From: Moniliophthora roreri
Lineage: Eukaryota > Basidiomycota > Agaricomycetes > Agaricales > Marasmiaceae
NCBI GenBank assembly: GCA_001466705.2
Contig: LATX02000123.1
Span: 868,001-932,000, forward strand
Reading direction: 5' to 3'
DNA: 64,000 nt
Part shown: piece after piece, positions 21,699 through 32,076 of the stretch
Layout: each line of letters begins with the position of its first letter
Numbering within the stretch: position 1 is the stretch's first letter
Notes under the pieces: model-generated
Seen by the model: only the letters and a program-made list of their open reading frames with translations
Database searches by the model: none
Told to the model about the DNA's origin: nothing
Position numbers and translations under genes: made by a program

Positions 21699-22134
21699 TG
21701 TTACATTTTCTCTACCCTGCTACTATGCTTCTCTTTTTGATCAGACATATATGCCTCTCCAGCCCCCCTTTTCTCTTATTACATTTATGCTTCTTCTTCT
21801 ATCAGACTTATTACACCTTTCTAGCTCCCCTTTTCTTATCAGAACATTTGTTATATCCCGACTTCATTGGTATTTATTATCACATCATCGTAGTTATCGG
21901 ACATTTGTATAACATAGATTACATGATGAGTTGTAATGTATTTAAGCACTCAAGCTAGGACTCTGAGTCCTCAGCTTGACCTAGTTAATATTACTTGTGT
22001 CATTGCTACGACGAAGGAACTCTGAACTTCAGCATCTGCTGAACGAACTCTAACTTGAACTTGACAACTGCCTACGAAGAGGTTCTACCTTTCATAAGTA
22101 GTTGAGTTAGCGTTGCTGCGCAAGTAATGTAACA
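21699..22134 (+). repeat. 3' LTR of gypsy copy 1
   Basis: 436 bp, same ends as the 5' LTR. It is preceded by a G-rich polypurine tract. Confidence 0.96.
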
Positions 22135-22418
22135 CCAAGTGTATTAAATCAATGCCCTGCCTCACACCTAAGATCTAAGACCCTCTACCCAACACCAATG
22201 TAAACCCTTTGCCCAACGTCTACAGCCCTTCTCTAACACCTTCCCCAACACCTCACCTAATGTTGGGACCTTGCATGATGTGTCTGAAAGACTAACTTCA
22301 GTAACATGAGCTTGATCCAGAAAGAAACAGAAAACTCACCAATGCCATGGTATTGAATCTACAACGTCTAAGTTAGAGGTCAGCATGACTGAAGTGGGTA
22401 AAATTGGAGATAGCATAC

Positions 22419-22506
22419 CTCATGGACATGCTCGGTCAATGCTTTGGTGATGGATTCAGGATTCGAGGAGTCTTGTTCAGCTTCTTTTTTCAGGATGTGC
22501 CGCCAG
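22419..22506 (-). pseudogene. Exon remnant inside the split DNA element
   Basis: An 88-nt block flanked by an 'ag' acceptor (ttcacag near 22507) and a gtatgc donor (near 22418) reads W-R-H-I-L-K-K-E-A-E-Q then SSNPESITKALTEHVHE. The next minus-strand block reads I-Q-Y-H-G. I do not recognise the protein. It is probably a relic of the element's own gene. Confidence 0.4.
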
Positions 22507-24362
22507 CTGTGAAGATAGTGAAAAAGGGTCATTAGTTGATTTTGAAGCTGAAATCAATACATGGCATACTGAGTATCTTCGTTATCTGCAAATCAAGCCT
22601 CTCTTGACCAACCTGCTGCCCCTACAAACCATTCTGGACCTTAATTCTGGTTGATATCTTCACATTGTGGATGAAAACTGGAGTGACGTGGCAAGAGCAG
22701 AGGGTGTTGGAGCAGTCAAAGCTGGGGATGGTGGTGATTGGGAAGAAAGAAGCAGAGATGGTGGTAGTTGAGAAGAAAGAGAGGAGTGTGGGAAAGTTTA
22801 GTGCAGGCCGATGAAAATGAACAGTGCACAGACCAACTACCAGACCAACTGCAACTAGGTGTTTTTTTCACAAACAATTGAGGCCTTGATCTAATTTATT
22901 TCAGATGAAGGGAAAGACATTTCATTACCAGAACATTGAATAACATCAGATAGCATCAGATAACATCAACACACATCTCATTGGGCCTGAAGAGTGCTTA
23001 TGACATCAGTACTACTTTATTGTCTCACTATTCTGGCATGTATTACAATATACTATATTAAGTGCTTCAGTCCATTAACTTGTGGAAAATCCTAAGGTTT
23101 GCGATTTGACATGGTGGCTTGCAGTAATTGCCATTAGAACCCAAGGAGTCGGGGATGTGCCTCCTGGCATGTTACGATGTTGTAAGGCCTTGATGAATGA
23201 TAATTGCTCCTATTCTTTTTTGCAAGCCTGCCTTGGAACAAATAATAATTCACCCTGGGTGCAAATAATAAGTGGGAAACACCAGCAATGCCAGAATTTG
23301 GCAGTCACACATTATGATGCACAGACACTTTCCATGGTTGGATGCTGCTTACTTCCTCCTTTCATGTTCCTTCCTCTATCATGCAGTGTAGTGTTCTATG
23401 GCTGTGGTGCATATCCCTGTCATATCAATGTCTCCTGTATTCTGTGCTTACACTTTATCATAGCATCACCAAACATTACCCCTATGCCATATTGTCATTC
23501 ATCCAGCCAGCAGCCTCCTCATTATTGTTCTCTACACCGTCACCTGTGCATGTACCATTTATAATCCATTCTCTCTCCTGCCAGTTCCCATTATTATCTT
23601 CCCAGTGGCTAATAATCATTCTCCCCTTACCATATACAGCCGCTCATGCACCAGGGTTATTTATACTCCATAAAGGCCCCAACCTCTTTATCATTTGGCC
23701 CTATCATTCCATTCATTCTGGTGAGTACATTTGTCATTTGACCAGTCATGGGGTAATTATCATTTGGTCTACAGGACTCCCTCTTTTTCCCTCCTCATGG
23801 AGCACCCTATGCTACCCAATTATCATCTGACCTCTTCTTGCATCCAGTGCTCTACTGCATCACTTGAACCCAAACCTTCATGTCAGTTGGTGCGCCTTAT
23901 TCCCCTGCATGCATTATAATTCATGCCCTTCAGATGTCTCCGCTACCTCCATGATTTTAACTCCCTTTGGACTGTACAGTTCTCAGTTCGGAATCATCTG
24001 AGTCTGTATTTCAACTTGTGGAGCCCCCTGAAGCACTGTTTTTGATGTTTTTCCCATCCTGTGGGAGGCTAGTCAGTACTGTCACTTGGGCAGGCAACAA
24101 GGAGGTATGGAAGGTGCATTTCATATTCTTTCATTGAATTGACAGTTATTATCTAGCATTGTACTGATCCCACCGAAACCTGAAGGCACTGAAGACATAT
24201 ATACCCTGCTGTAATGCTACCTTACGAAGATTCTGATCCAGACTACATATATACCCCTTACTCTTACTATACTTCACACTTTACTCATAGCTACTCAACA
24301 TAACATCTCATAATATACACTATTTTGGGTATGGAAACATTCCTCTGAAGTCTTGAGGCAAT

Positions 24363-24996
24363 ATGAGCCTCACTAGTGTGTTCACCAACACTCTGAATAT
24401 AGCAACCTCTACTACTGAGCACTCAGTAAACATTGGCCAAACTTTGGAACAACATCAGACTACTAAGCTACAGTTTGGTCTCTCAGCAAAGATCAATGAG
24501 CGTTGCATAGTGTTGTCAAATTTGGAAATATTGATTGCCCTTTTTGGAAGACCCTTACCTATTATAGCAAGAATTCTAGAGAGATCGGCTGCATTTTCAG
24601 ATATTCTATACATCCACAGGGTTTAGTATGGGCTACAGGTATGGATTAAACAAATTTCAATGCTTTTGAGATGATATTCAGTTGATTTCCTGTTGTTGGT
24701 GCAGGAGGATAACTTTTGTGGTTATCAAGAGATACAAGTCATAAGTAAAGTATGAACAAAAGCCATTCTGAGCTTGTGTGCTGCTTGACTTTTTCATTTG
24801 AGGATCTAATAGCACTGGGAGTGCTCAGTCAGACCTTTTCTATGCTCTGACTCAAGTGGTAATATCTACTAGGTCTGCAAATAGTATGGTGGATATGTAT
24901 GAGGAAAGTTCTTCTCTGAACACTAGTTCCAATGAGCTAGACATAGTTCAATTCCAAGCATCTATTCAGCGCTTGTGGAATCTTGACGTTACATAG
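24363..24996 (+). pseudogene. Small unknown gene with introns, decayed
   Basis: No recognised family. The first block (24363-24620) reads M-S-L-T-S-V-F-T-N-T then H-Q-T-T-K-L-Q-F-G-L-S-A and LEILIALFGRPLPIIARI, ending L-Y-I-H-R. An intron-like gap ends at ttggtgcag (24709) before E-D-N-F-C-G-Y-Q-E-I-Q-V. A later block (about 24806-24996) reads FYALTQVVISTRSANSMV and L-D-I-V-Q-F-Q-A-S-I-Q-R-L-W before a TAG. In-frame TGA codons between the blocks, where Trp would fit (K-V-*-T-K, A-A-*-L-F), suggest decay. Mirrored repeats on both sides hint that it belongs to a mobile element. Confidence 0.4.
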
Positions 24997-25439
24997 AAGG
25001 TAAATAGGTGAAGATTACTTAGTAAATTACCTCATAAAGACTCAGGAATGGCAGTGAGCATATAGAAGTGAAATGATGGAAGAAATATATATTGGATATA
25101 TATGTACAGAGTGGGCGTCCTACACAGCATGGGTGGTACCAGGGAGAAGACCTGCTGTTATGGGTATTGGGGTAAAGAATGGCATAATTCAATGAAATAA
25201 GGAAGTTTTGCTTGTGATTGTGCAGCTTTCAAGGGTCACTGGGGAAGGAATCCATGAGAGAACATGCGCAAAGAGTTTCAGGACCATATTAGCCAAGGTT
25301 GAATGATTATTTGCTGGTATCCAGGGTATGAGGGCTGAATATGAATGATAATGAGCCCACATAAGTCAAAATGATATTTTGTGCACACCTGAGATCTGAG
25401 GAGAAGCATTGGAGGTCAAATTATAATTTGCTGAAGTGG

Positions 25440-25810
25440 TCAGGATAGAAATGTTCAGAGAGAATGATAAATTCAATGTGGGAGGCAGGTATCTGGGAGG
25501 TAGCTAAGGGACAATTATTAATAGCTTGAGCCCAGCCAAATGATAAAGGTATGGATCTAGAGACAACAGAAAGTAGGGAAGAATGATAATTCAATGGGAG
25601 AGGCAGGTGGTATCTGGAGGTAGCTGAGGGACAATTATTAATAGCTTGAGCTCAGCCAAATGATAAAAGTGTGCACCCAGCGGATCAGATCAACATAAAG
25701 TGGGGAGAATTATAATTCGGTATGAGAGGCAGGTATCCAGAATGTAGTTGAGGGACAATTATTATTATCTTGAGCTCAGCCAAATGATAAAGGTATGCAC
25801 CTATAAGCGA
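25440..25810 (+). repeat. Tandem repeat, about 120-bp unit, three copies
   Basis: Each unit contains GGGAGGCAGGTATCTGG, GGGACAATTATTAATAGC and AGCCAAATGATAAAGG. The spacing between units is 120 and 124 bp. Copies differ by point changes. There is no CRISPR-like spacer pattern. Confidence 0.8.
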
Positions 25811-26146
25811 AGAGCAGTGAGACCACAGAGTCGGAATGACAATTGAGCAGTGTGTTGTAGATTAATCAATATGGTCAAGGAATGGGAGGACGATATTGCA
25901 TACAGAGGAGGACAGAGGGGGAAAATGATAAAGGGTACTGGTGGGAATAATAAAGGTACCAAATGTGGTCACGACATGTGGTTGGCAGGGTCTGCTTTAT
26001 AACATGTCGGGGTTGCATTGCTGGGGAGAATTACATTATTTCTACATGGACTGCTCATCATAGTCAGAAACCATATTCCATTTGCAGCCACTAGTACAAA
26101 TAACATGGTATATTGGCATGTAATACTATTTATAACCAAGCCTATA

Positions 26147-26893
26147 ACACTACATACAAGGTGTTCTTTTAACATGGTTTTCTGATTGAGAAAACACTTA
26201 ATCTTCTTGCAAAGAAGATTTTCAAAAAAGCATATATAAACTCTGAATTTCAATTGTGACCTCTCAACAAGAATATGTCTGGAGGATGCTAAATTTTCAA
26301 TAACAAAAGATATAGAATTTTCAAATTCTAAGAACTAATAGACAATACAATATATTAGAATAATTTCCATGCTGAGAAAACATTAAATTTTCTCTGGTTG
26401 AAAATGCTCAGAAAATGCTGATAAGATAAGATAAAAATTTTAAATCTTCCATTGTAGGAAAGTCAGAGAAAACACTAGGAAAACACTAGGAAAATGGTAG
26501 GAAAATCATGTGGAAACACTATATCTTACAGCAGTTTTTAGATGGTTTTCATATAATTTTCCTTTTGTATTTAACATGTTTTCCTTAATATAAAATTCAA
26601 AATTTTATATTTATTTTCTGAATGTTTTCTCTGTTTTATAAGGCACAAAATCTAGTATATTTGTAATTGGAAAACTAAAGGATAATTTTATAATTTCATT
26701 GTTATAAAATCATTAGAAAACACAGACTCTTCTGGAAATTAAAATACAAAATATGCTTGCTGTTTTCAATGTGTGATGATAGCTTGAATCTAACAGAATT
26801 TTCTGAATGTTGTCTGGAAGTAAATATATAGCAGTATTCTGAGTGTATTTCCTTTGTATTAATAGCATGAAAAGAACACCTTGTATGTAGTGT
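26147..26893 (-). mobile_element. 747-bp AT-rich MITE, copy 2, opposite orientation
   Basis: Ends ACACTACATAC...GTATGTAGTGT. The whole element aligns, reversed, with 19591-20339 at high similarity. Its target duplication is not clear. Confidence 0.85.
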
Positions 26894-27359
26894 AACATGG
26901 TGTTCAGATTTGCATGATTGAAATTAGTTCATAAACATGCCTTGAAGTTCAGCTACTTCACTTTGAGAGGTTATCAGGACTCCAACGACTTCATCTAATT
27001 GACTGATGAGCATCCTTGCTTATTGTAGCCCAGTCAATCCAAAACGTGGGTTAGACAAACTGCGGCTCTCATCTTTATAGGAGAGCGTGCGCGGAGGGCA
27101 CTGGGCACATAGCAGCAACTCACCCTGTCAAACAGGATAAGGAGTATAAGAAGAGGTGGGAATAGCCGTTTTTCGTTTTTGTCTGCTCAAATGGAATTTG
27201 TACGCGTGTGTGGAGATGTGGAAATGTATGGAGCAACGGCACAGAGTAGTACTATGGCGTTGCTGGGCCTACTTTCTTGGCTGTAGCAGGGAAGTGAATC
27301 GCTGAAACGAGAAAAGACAAGATGATACTGACCAGCTATCCAGGCCTTCTTCGATACAC
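26894..27359. other. Intergenic, no gene seen
   Basis: This marks the change from AT-rich repeat to host-like sequence. No domain or convincing exon was found. Confidence 0.4.
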
Positions 27360-27800
27360 ACCCCTCTAGACTTCCTGTCCATTGGACGCCGTCCTATCAG
27401 CCAACTCAAGCTCAGGATACGCCTCCATAACCTATACAAATTCCAAATAGGCGGATAGGATTTACGGTATCATACTCGGAGGTAGCTTTGTTCAACTTCC
27501 AGTAGATATGTCGAGGGTTTACCGAATGGATTGGAATATGACACCTCACAATGTTAGTGAGGCGTGAGACTGTAGGTAAGATGAGGAGAGAGAAAATTGA
27601 GCGGATCATCGGTAGTTTTTTGCGGAGCATTTGGCGTTGGGAAAGATCAAGGTCGCCCACTAGTAAATACCATCCCATTGTTGGGCTTCAATTTCAGTAC
27701 CATACGCACGATAGACGATGACAAGACATCGTGGAGACCGAGTCACTTATTATTGGAGTCGTCACTAATGGTCTCGGAGGATACTTCAAGGTAAGTTCTC
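27360..27800 (-). pseudogene. Possible decayed gene fragment
   Basis: Coding-like pieces on the minus strand: S-F-P-T-P-N-A-P-Q-K-T-T then D-D-P-L-N-F-L-S-P-H-L-T near 27570-27650, and after an intron-like gap (gtaaac...ttgtatag) V-M-E-A-Y-P-E-L-E-L-A-D-R-T near 27380-27430. A TGA and a TAA interrupt the first piece. I cannot name the protein and it may be chance. Confidence 0.25.
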
Positions 27801-27905
27801 CACTCGACGTCGATGAGATTACTACTTCGATGTCTTCCAGTATCCATAGTGCTGATAATATACAATTTATTCGCCATGACGAGCATGCAATCTATCTAAG
27901 ATCCT

Positions 27906-28352
27906 TCACTGATCCCCCACAAATGCTTCCCTATCTCTCCCAGTCTCCCTTTGTGAACGGTCGAACTCAACCGAGGCGGTTCCTGGCGGACCCCATTGGC
28001 TAACACCCTGCCCTTCTTCCTTTCGGTGTGCATGTCCATTGTTGTGGAGCTCTTTCGATGTCATGCCAGAGCCCGGCTTTCCAGCACTCTGATACACATC
28101 TGCGGAGGTGGCGCCGTTGGGCATGTCGGACGCTGAAGTTTGCAGTGTGGGCCCTGAGGCATCTTTATCAACGACGGTGTCGAGTTTTACGGGTGCACTT
28201 TGTGGGTTATGTCCTACAAGATTGAGTGGCGTTGAATCAGTACTGAAAGGAAAGCTAAAGTCACGCTGACCTTCCGGACGAACGTCAACGATTCCTTGAT
28301 TAGTCCTATCAGTAGTTCTGGTGAACCCTTGAGTGTTGCTGAGGCCAGACAT
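27906..28352 (-). CDS. Small hydrophilic conserved-looking fungal protein
   Basis: Function unknown. Two exons, 28271-28352 and 27906-28213, join at V-R-P-E-G-H-N-P-Q-S across a 57-nt intron (gtcagc...ttgtag), giving 129 aa from the ATG at 28352. The sequence is strongly hydrophilic, with no signal peptide, membrane span or Cys pair. The block D-V-Y-Q-S-A-G-K-P-G-S-G-M-T-S-K-E-L then A-H-R-K-E-E-G-Q-G has the look of small, probably disordered basidiomycete proteins that I recall but cannot name. It has an open frame and clean splice sites, and lacks the TGA decay of nearby repeats. Confidence 0.7.
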   Translation of the reverse strand: MSGLSNTQGFTRTTDRTNQGIVDVRPEGQRDFSFPFSTDSTPLNLVGHNPQSAPVKLDTVVDKDASGPTLQTSASDMPNGATSADVYQSAGKPGSGMTSKELHNNGHAHRKEEGQGVSQWGPPGTASVEFDRSQRETGRDREAFVGDQ

Positions 28353-28689
28353 TATGAGGTTGGTTTGAGTTGAATGAAGATGTGATGTGTGTTAAAAATC
28401 GAGGTGATTCTGAAGCTCATCGTTCACCAAGAGGCAGTTTATATATTTGCTCGGTAAACGGTGGTGGTGCTAGGTGTGGATATGTGAAGTCACCTAAAGC
28501 TGAAAGTGATACAAGATGTTGCATCATAGCCCCGATACATCATCCTGACTCTCCTCTGTCGGTAACGTTCCTCGGGGTATGTATCTCTGTCCTCTTGCAC
28601 GGAAAGAAATCGAAGGATATGGAACGCGATGCAATAGAACTGAGGATGCTGTCAATTTACACGTTGCCGTGTGCTAAACTAAGCTCTCC

Positions 28690-29705
28690 TTCTTGGCGAG
28701 GGTTTTGATTTGCCCGGAAATTCTCCAAAGTCTTTTCTCTACCCCTCGAGCGAGTCTATGCATGACAGAGTCAAGACATGCTTGCCACCACGTCATCTTT
28801 GGAGGATCGAAACACGTTTCCGACCGAGTATACTACACGCTCCCATTCTTTCTCTAACCACTCCATCTCTTCGTTTGGTCTCGGACTTGCCGATTGCAAT
28901 CCGCAGTATAATGGCAAGTAAAACGGGAAGTGTAATTTGAGTGACGTTAATATTCACGCATTGACCTTCGCAACGATATGAGATCGGAGATGTGGTGGTT
29001 ATGGATAAGATGTCGAAACCGTGCGGTGACAGCGTCCACAGATATAGGCCAGGATGGTCTGGGAATCGGCCTGAAAAAATTCGATATGCAGATAGTGTCA
29101 TGATGGCCCGTCTCCATGAAATACACTGAACACGATTTGCCTTTAACCGCCGAGTGGAAACTTCCCGGGGTGGGCTCGTTAGGAAAGACATTGAAGTTGC
29201 CATGATTATGGTAGCACTCTCTGGACGGCCGGCGCAGTGGTAGTCGTCATTTTCAGGGTCTGTATGTGACAATCCAGAATTGAGAAATTGACTTAAGAGA
29301 AGATTGCGACCACATACCAAAATCGTCGTTGATAACTCCAATGATCATGATATTCCTCTTAAGAATCTTCTTTGCAAGGAGTAATGAGGTCTCTAGAATC
29401 TGCCACATCTTCTTCTGAACAGACAGCTCCATTCGGTATTGGAGCGCCGGATGCTTTGTCGCCACCGTGGAATTTCAGGTAGTATAAAACATATTCTTTG
29501 AACTGAAGCCGATTTAAGCTGCATCTCGAGTATAGCGCGAAGATTCTTCACTGTGTGGCCTTGTAACGCTCGAAGGCCAGAGGCCAGTAATCTGAGTAGA
29601 AAAAAAAATTGTCAGCATTTGGGTAGAATCTGCAAAGCACGACCTACCGAGCAACATCAATCCGCCCCTGGCATTTCAAGTGCGGTAGTAGTGCAGAATT
29701 AAGGC
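28690..29705 (-). pseudogene. Decayed multi-exon gene, possibly F-box-like
   Basis: Minus-strand coding pieces occur in order but in conflicting frames. E-S-Q-Q-C-L-N-S-A-L-L-P-H-L-K then R-I-D-V-A-R joins across an intron (29591-29645, gtaggt...ctactcag) to L-L-A-S-G-L-R-A-L-Q-G-H-T-V-K. Next A-L-Q-Y-R-M-E-L-S-V (~29440), then in another frame A-D-S-R-D-L-I-T-P and E-E-Y-H-D-H-W-S-Y-Q-R-R-F. Further down PRPNEEMEWLEKEW and, shifted again, MTWWQACLDSVMHRL. The Q-Y-R-x-E-L...A-D-x-x-D-L...W pattern recalls basidiomycete F-box proteins, but no F-box is seen. Frame conflicts suggest a pseudogene or missed introns. Confidence 0.4.
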
Positions 29706-29934
29706 ACTGTTGAGATTCCTATCGGGCGAGCCACGATGTTGGGTTCGATTTCGTTGAGCTGTTGACCTGTGTACGGATGTTTCTTTTTTCTTTGTGCCGT
29801 TATGGTTGCGCTGTCCAGCTTGGAGATGCTTTGGTGTATAACAGGGTTCACCGGGATTAGGTCGCGTCGAGGTTATGTCATAGGAGGCCTCAAAGTGCCT
29901 TACACTTAGTAATTGACTTTGAGCGCATACTTGT
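29706..29934. other. Short divergent intergenic region
   Basis: This lies between the minus-strand remnant and the plus-strand gene at 29935. No separate gene is seen. Confidence 0.4.
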
Positions 29935-31581
29935 ATGATGTCTCCCACCATGATATCCTCTCGCAGGCCACAACGACAGCCGTCGGCGAGCCTTTCGCGG
30001 AATACGCTTGACGGTAAAGAGATCAATCAAATTGAACTACAAGCTGTATCATTGACACTGATTACGCGTAATGCCTGATAGGAAGTCCCACTCTATACTC
30101 AACTCCAAACCTCGGCGATTCAGAACCCGATACTGACCAAATTCCGCCATCGTCACCCGAACCAGCACCGTCAACTTCAACAGAAAGGACTTCTCGGCAT
30201 AACTTTGCCAGTCATAAGAGAAAAAGAGGAAAAGGCGGATCGCAGTCTATGTCGTCGTTAACGCTGGATTTCCCTGCTCAAAAACGTGTAAGAATGCCAG
30301 ATACCAATGGGTCCAAAGGTGAGGAACAGTTTATTTATGCACGTATCTGTATAGGAGGGTGTATTCTTGAGCCATGAATTCACCATTTTCGTTCGCCATC
30401 ACAGTAGCTGCAAGTCGGTCTGCGAGCAAGGGCAAACAGAGGTCTTCGAGTACGGGGAGCAGATTAATGAGTTCCAGAGCATCCAGCAGTAATAACAATA
30501 TGAATCGACGCGAGGAAGACGCGACAGCTCGAAGACGCGATGGCCATGAGAAGCGTCGTCGGCGAAAAACCCTGCCGGAGCTCAGGAATATTAGTCGCTC
30601 TCCTTCTCTTCCAGCACCTGAACATATATTGGAAACATGCTCTCATCATAGAACTCTCCTCACTCAAAAGCCATTGCGTGGTACGAAGAAAAAAACACCA
30701 CTGAAATGTACAGGTAGCAGATACATGTGATCTGGTTATCGTTGGGCCACGCTGAACCTTTTCCATTCTGTAGTGTCATTGGGATCTATTGAGATCTCCT
30801 CATCTACAGATGACGAGAACAAAACGACTGCTTGGAAACGTTCGCATACTCTGACCAAGAAACCTCGGTCTCAGACGGATGTTAGTGTGGCTTCATCATC
30901 TCATGCGCCTCGTGCCCCGACTGGTAAGCTTGAGTATTCGCTTCAACAGTGATGAACATTACTAATTTTCGCAGTTTTCCTTGGGACTCTCGAAATAACC
31001 TCGTCCGACGAGGAGGCATGTCCAAAAAGAAAGAAGATAGTCGAATACATCGATCTAATCACAGATTCCGAATCAGAACATGAGATCGGTCAGTGCTAGA
31101 CACGATTATGTCTCGTTCAAACCCTGAAACTTGTCCCGCAGAGACAGGCCGTGCTACTTCTGCACCAACAGAAGCTATGCCTTTGTTCCTACCAGGTCTT
31201 GAAGATGCGGAAGAAGCACAGTCTTTCCTGGGCACTTCGCACATCCTTGGCGAACAACTCGAAGACTACGAAACTGATGTAGAGGAAGTGCAACTGGCTA
31301 CGATTACTCCTCGGGAGATGCTAGCAAGCAGCCCCAGAGCCTCCAGTAGCGATAGCACTCGTCTACAGAATATTAGATCGCCTACATTGGTCCATGAGCC
31401 AACATTCCACACTTCTATCTCTGCTAGCCTGAGCATCTACAAACGCTCCTGTGCATTGTTTGGTCACAGATTCTCGCCTTCTCCACCTCTGGGGCCATTA
31501 AAAAAGGCAGTAGCCGAATCGTTGAATGAAGAAGTAGAGGCTTTTCTTGAGAGTTGCATGGTCGGACTGAACAAGTTCTAG
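29935..31581 (+). CDS. 442-aa Ser-rich protein with three SUMO-interaction-like patches
   Basis: No family recognised. Six exons close in phase: 29935-30013, 30082-30318, 30405-30713, 30774-30923, 30975-31088 and 31142-31581. Every intron falls after the first base of a codon. The protein starts MMSPTMISSRRPQRQPS. A basic, Ser-rich first half has nuclear-signal-like clusters (H-K-R-K-R-G-K, E-K-R-R-R-R-K). Three short hydrophobic-acidic patches follow: G-S-I-E-I-S-S-S-T-D-D-E, G-T-L-E-I-T-S-S-D-E-E and Y-I-D-L-I-T-D-S-E-S-E-H-E; the third is a textbook SUMO-interaction pattern. The C-terminal exon has P-L-F-L-P-G-L-E-D-A-E-E and ends M-V-G-L-N-K-F. There are no premature stops. A nuclear, SUMO-linked role is inference only. 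Confidence 0.75.
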
Positions 31582-32076
31582 CCGCTGGGCTACGTGCAAA
31601 TATTATCATGGGCATTCATTAATGGCTAGGTCTGTCAACGTCTCCTTCACCTGTTATACACATCTTGTCCCTTCACGTCTGTTATTAAGTATTTGCTCAT
31701 GGTTTTGATATTACACCTACATATTGCGTGCACACTTGCTCTCACTGTGTCTATACTTTTGCTTTCCTGGATGCGCCGTATCCATCACCATACGTCTCCT
31801 GTTCTCGTACCCTGCATCTTTACGTGTTCGATACACCTTGCAATTTTATTTTATCTTGTACTTGCAGCATATCTATATGTACGCGTAAGTGTGAAGTGTC
31901 TTGGGTACTTTGGGCGTTGTTGTCACGGTGGAACCTGAGTCAGAGATAAATCGGGCACACGTCAATCTATTTATCTATTAAAACGCTCTCTCTTTACGAC
32001 GCTTTCTGCTCCTTTTCTCTATACCTTCTTCTCTTTCACTACACGCGTATTCTTGGACAAAGACCAACTTTGGCTC
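31582..32076 (+). promoter_or_regulatory. Intergenic region and pyrimidine-rich promoter of coronin
   Basis: No gene. A CT-rich tract at about 31984-32040 lies just upstream of the coronin ATG, as is common in highly expressed fungal genes. A TATA-like TTTATCTATTAAA occurs near 31970. Confidence 0.45.

Larger units (their letters stand above)
14126..22134 (+). mobile_element. Ty3/gypsy chromovirus, copy 1, degenerate
   Basis: LTRs of 436 bp at each end (TGTTACAT...ATGTAACA), with flanking CTAAG (14121-14125) and CCAAG (22135-22139), one transition apart. Internal order is self-priming site, gag with zinc knuckle, protease, reverse transcriptase, RNase H, integrase, chromodomain, an extra ORF3, polypurine tract. 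A 749-bp MITE interrupts ORF3. About ten in-frame stops, nearly all TGA, make it inactive. The domain order RT-RH-IN with a terminal chromodomain fixes the class. Confidence 0.97.
13967..22984 (-). mobile_element. DNA element with 8-bp target duplication, split by a gypsy insertion
   Basis: GCCTGAAG occurs at 13959-13966 and 22985-22992. Immediately inside are diverged inverted ends (CCCAGTGGG... and CCAATGAGA... in reverse complement) sharing GATGTTATCTGATG. Without the 8-kb gypsy insertion the element is about 1 kb. The right part (22135-22984) has minus-strand splice-like exons, including 22419-22506 reading ALTEHVHE before a gtatgc donor. An 8-bp duplication fits hAT-like elements; no transposase core is seen. 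Confidence 0.6.
22993..26146. other. Unclassified repeat-bounded region, possibly one DNA element
   Basis: CCAAATGATAA-type words occur reversed on the left (TTATCATTTGG at 23688 and 23757) and forward on the right (25536, 25656, 25780), bracketing a small decayed gene. This looks like subterminal repeats, but I could not fix terminal repeats or a target duplication. Confidence 0.35.

Noticed and set aside
22141..22270. CCCTAACACC- and CCCAACACC-like words resembling telomere repeats
   Set aside because: They are irregular, not tandem TTAGGG, and internal to a DNA element.
23082..23830. Two overlapping plus-strand frames of about 160 codons
   Set aside because: Composition is odd (His/Ser/Leu-rich from TCATTT-type repeats), with no domain and no agreement between frames.
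25440..25810. Regular repeats that could suggest a CRISPR array
   Set aside because: Units are about 120 bp, similar along their whole length, with no short repeat/unique spacer pattern, and the genome is eukaryotic.
29676..30026. Long minus-strand frame containing C-R-C-G-L-R-E-D-I
   Set aside because: It lies antisense to exon 1 of the 442-aa gene, whose six exons close in phase.
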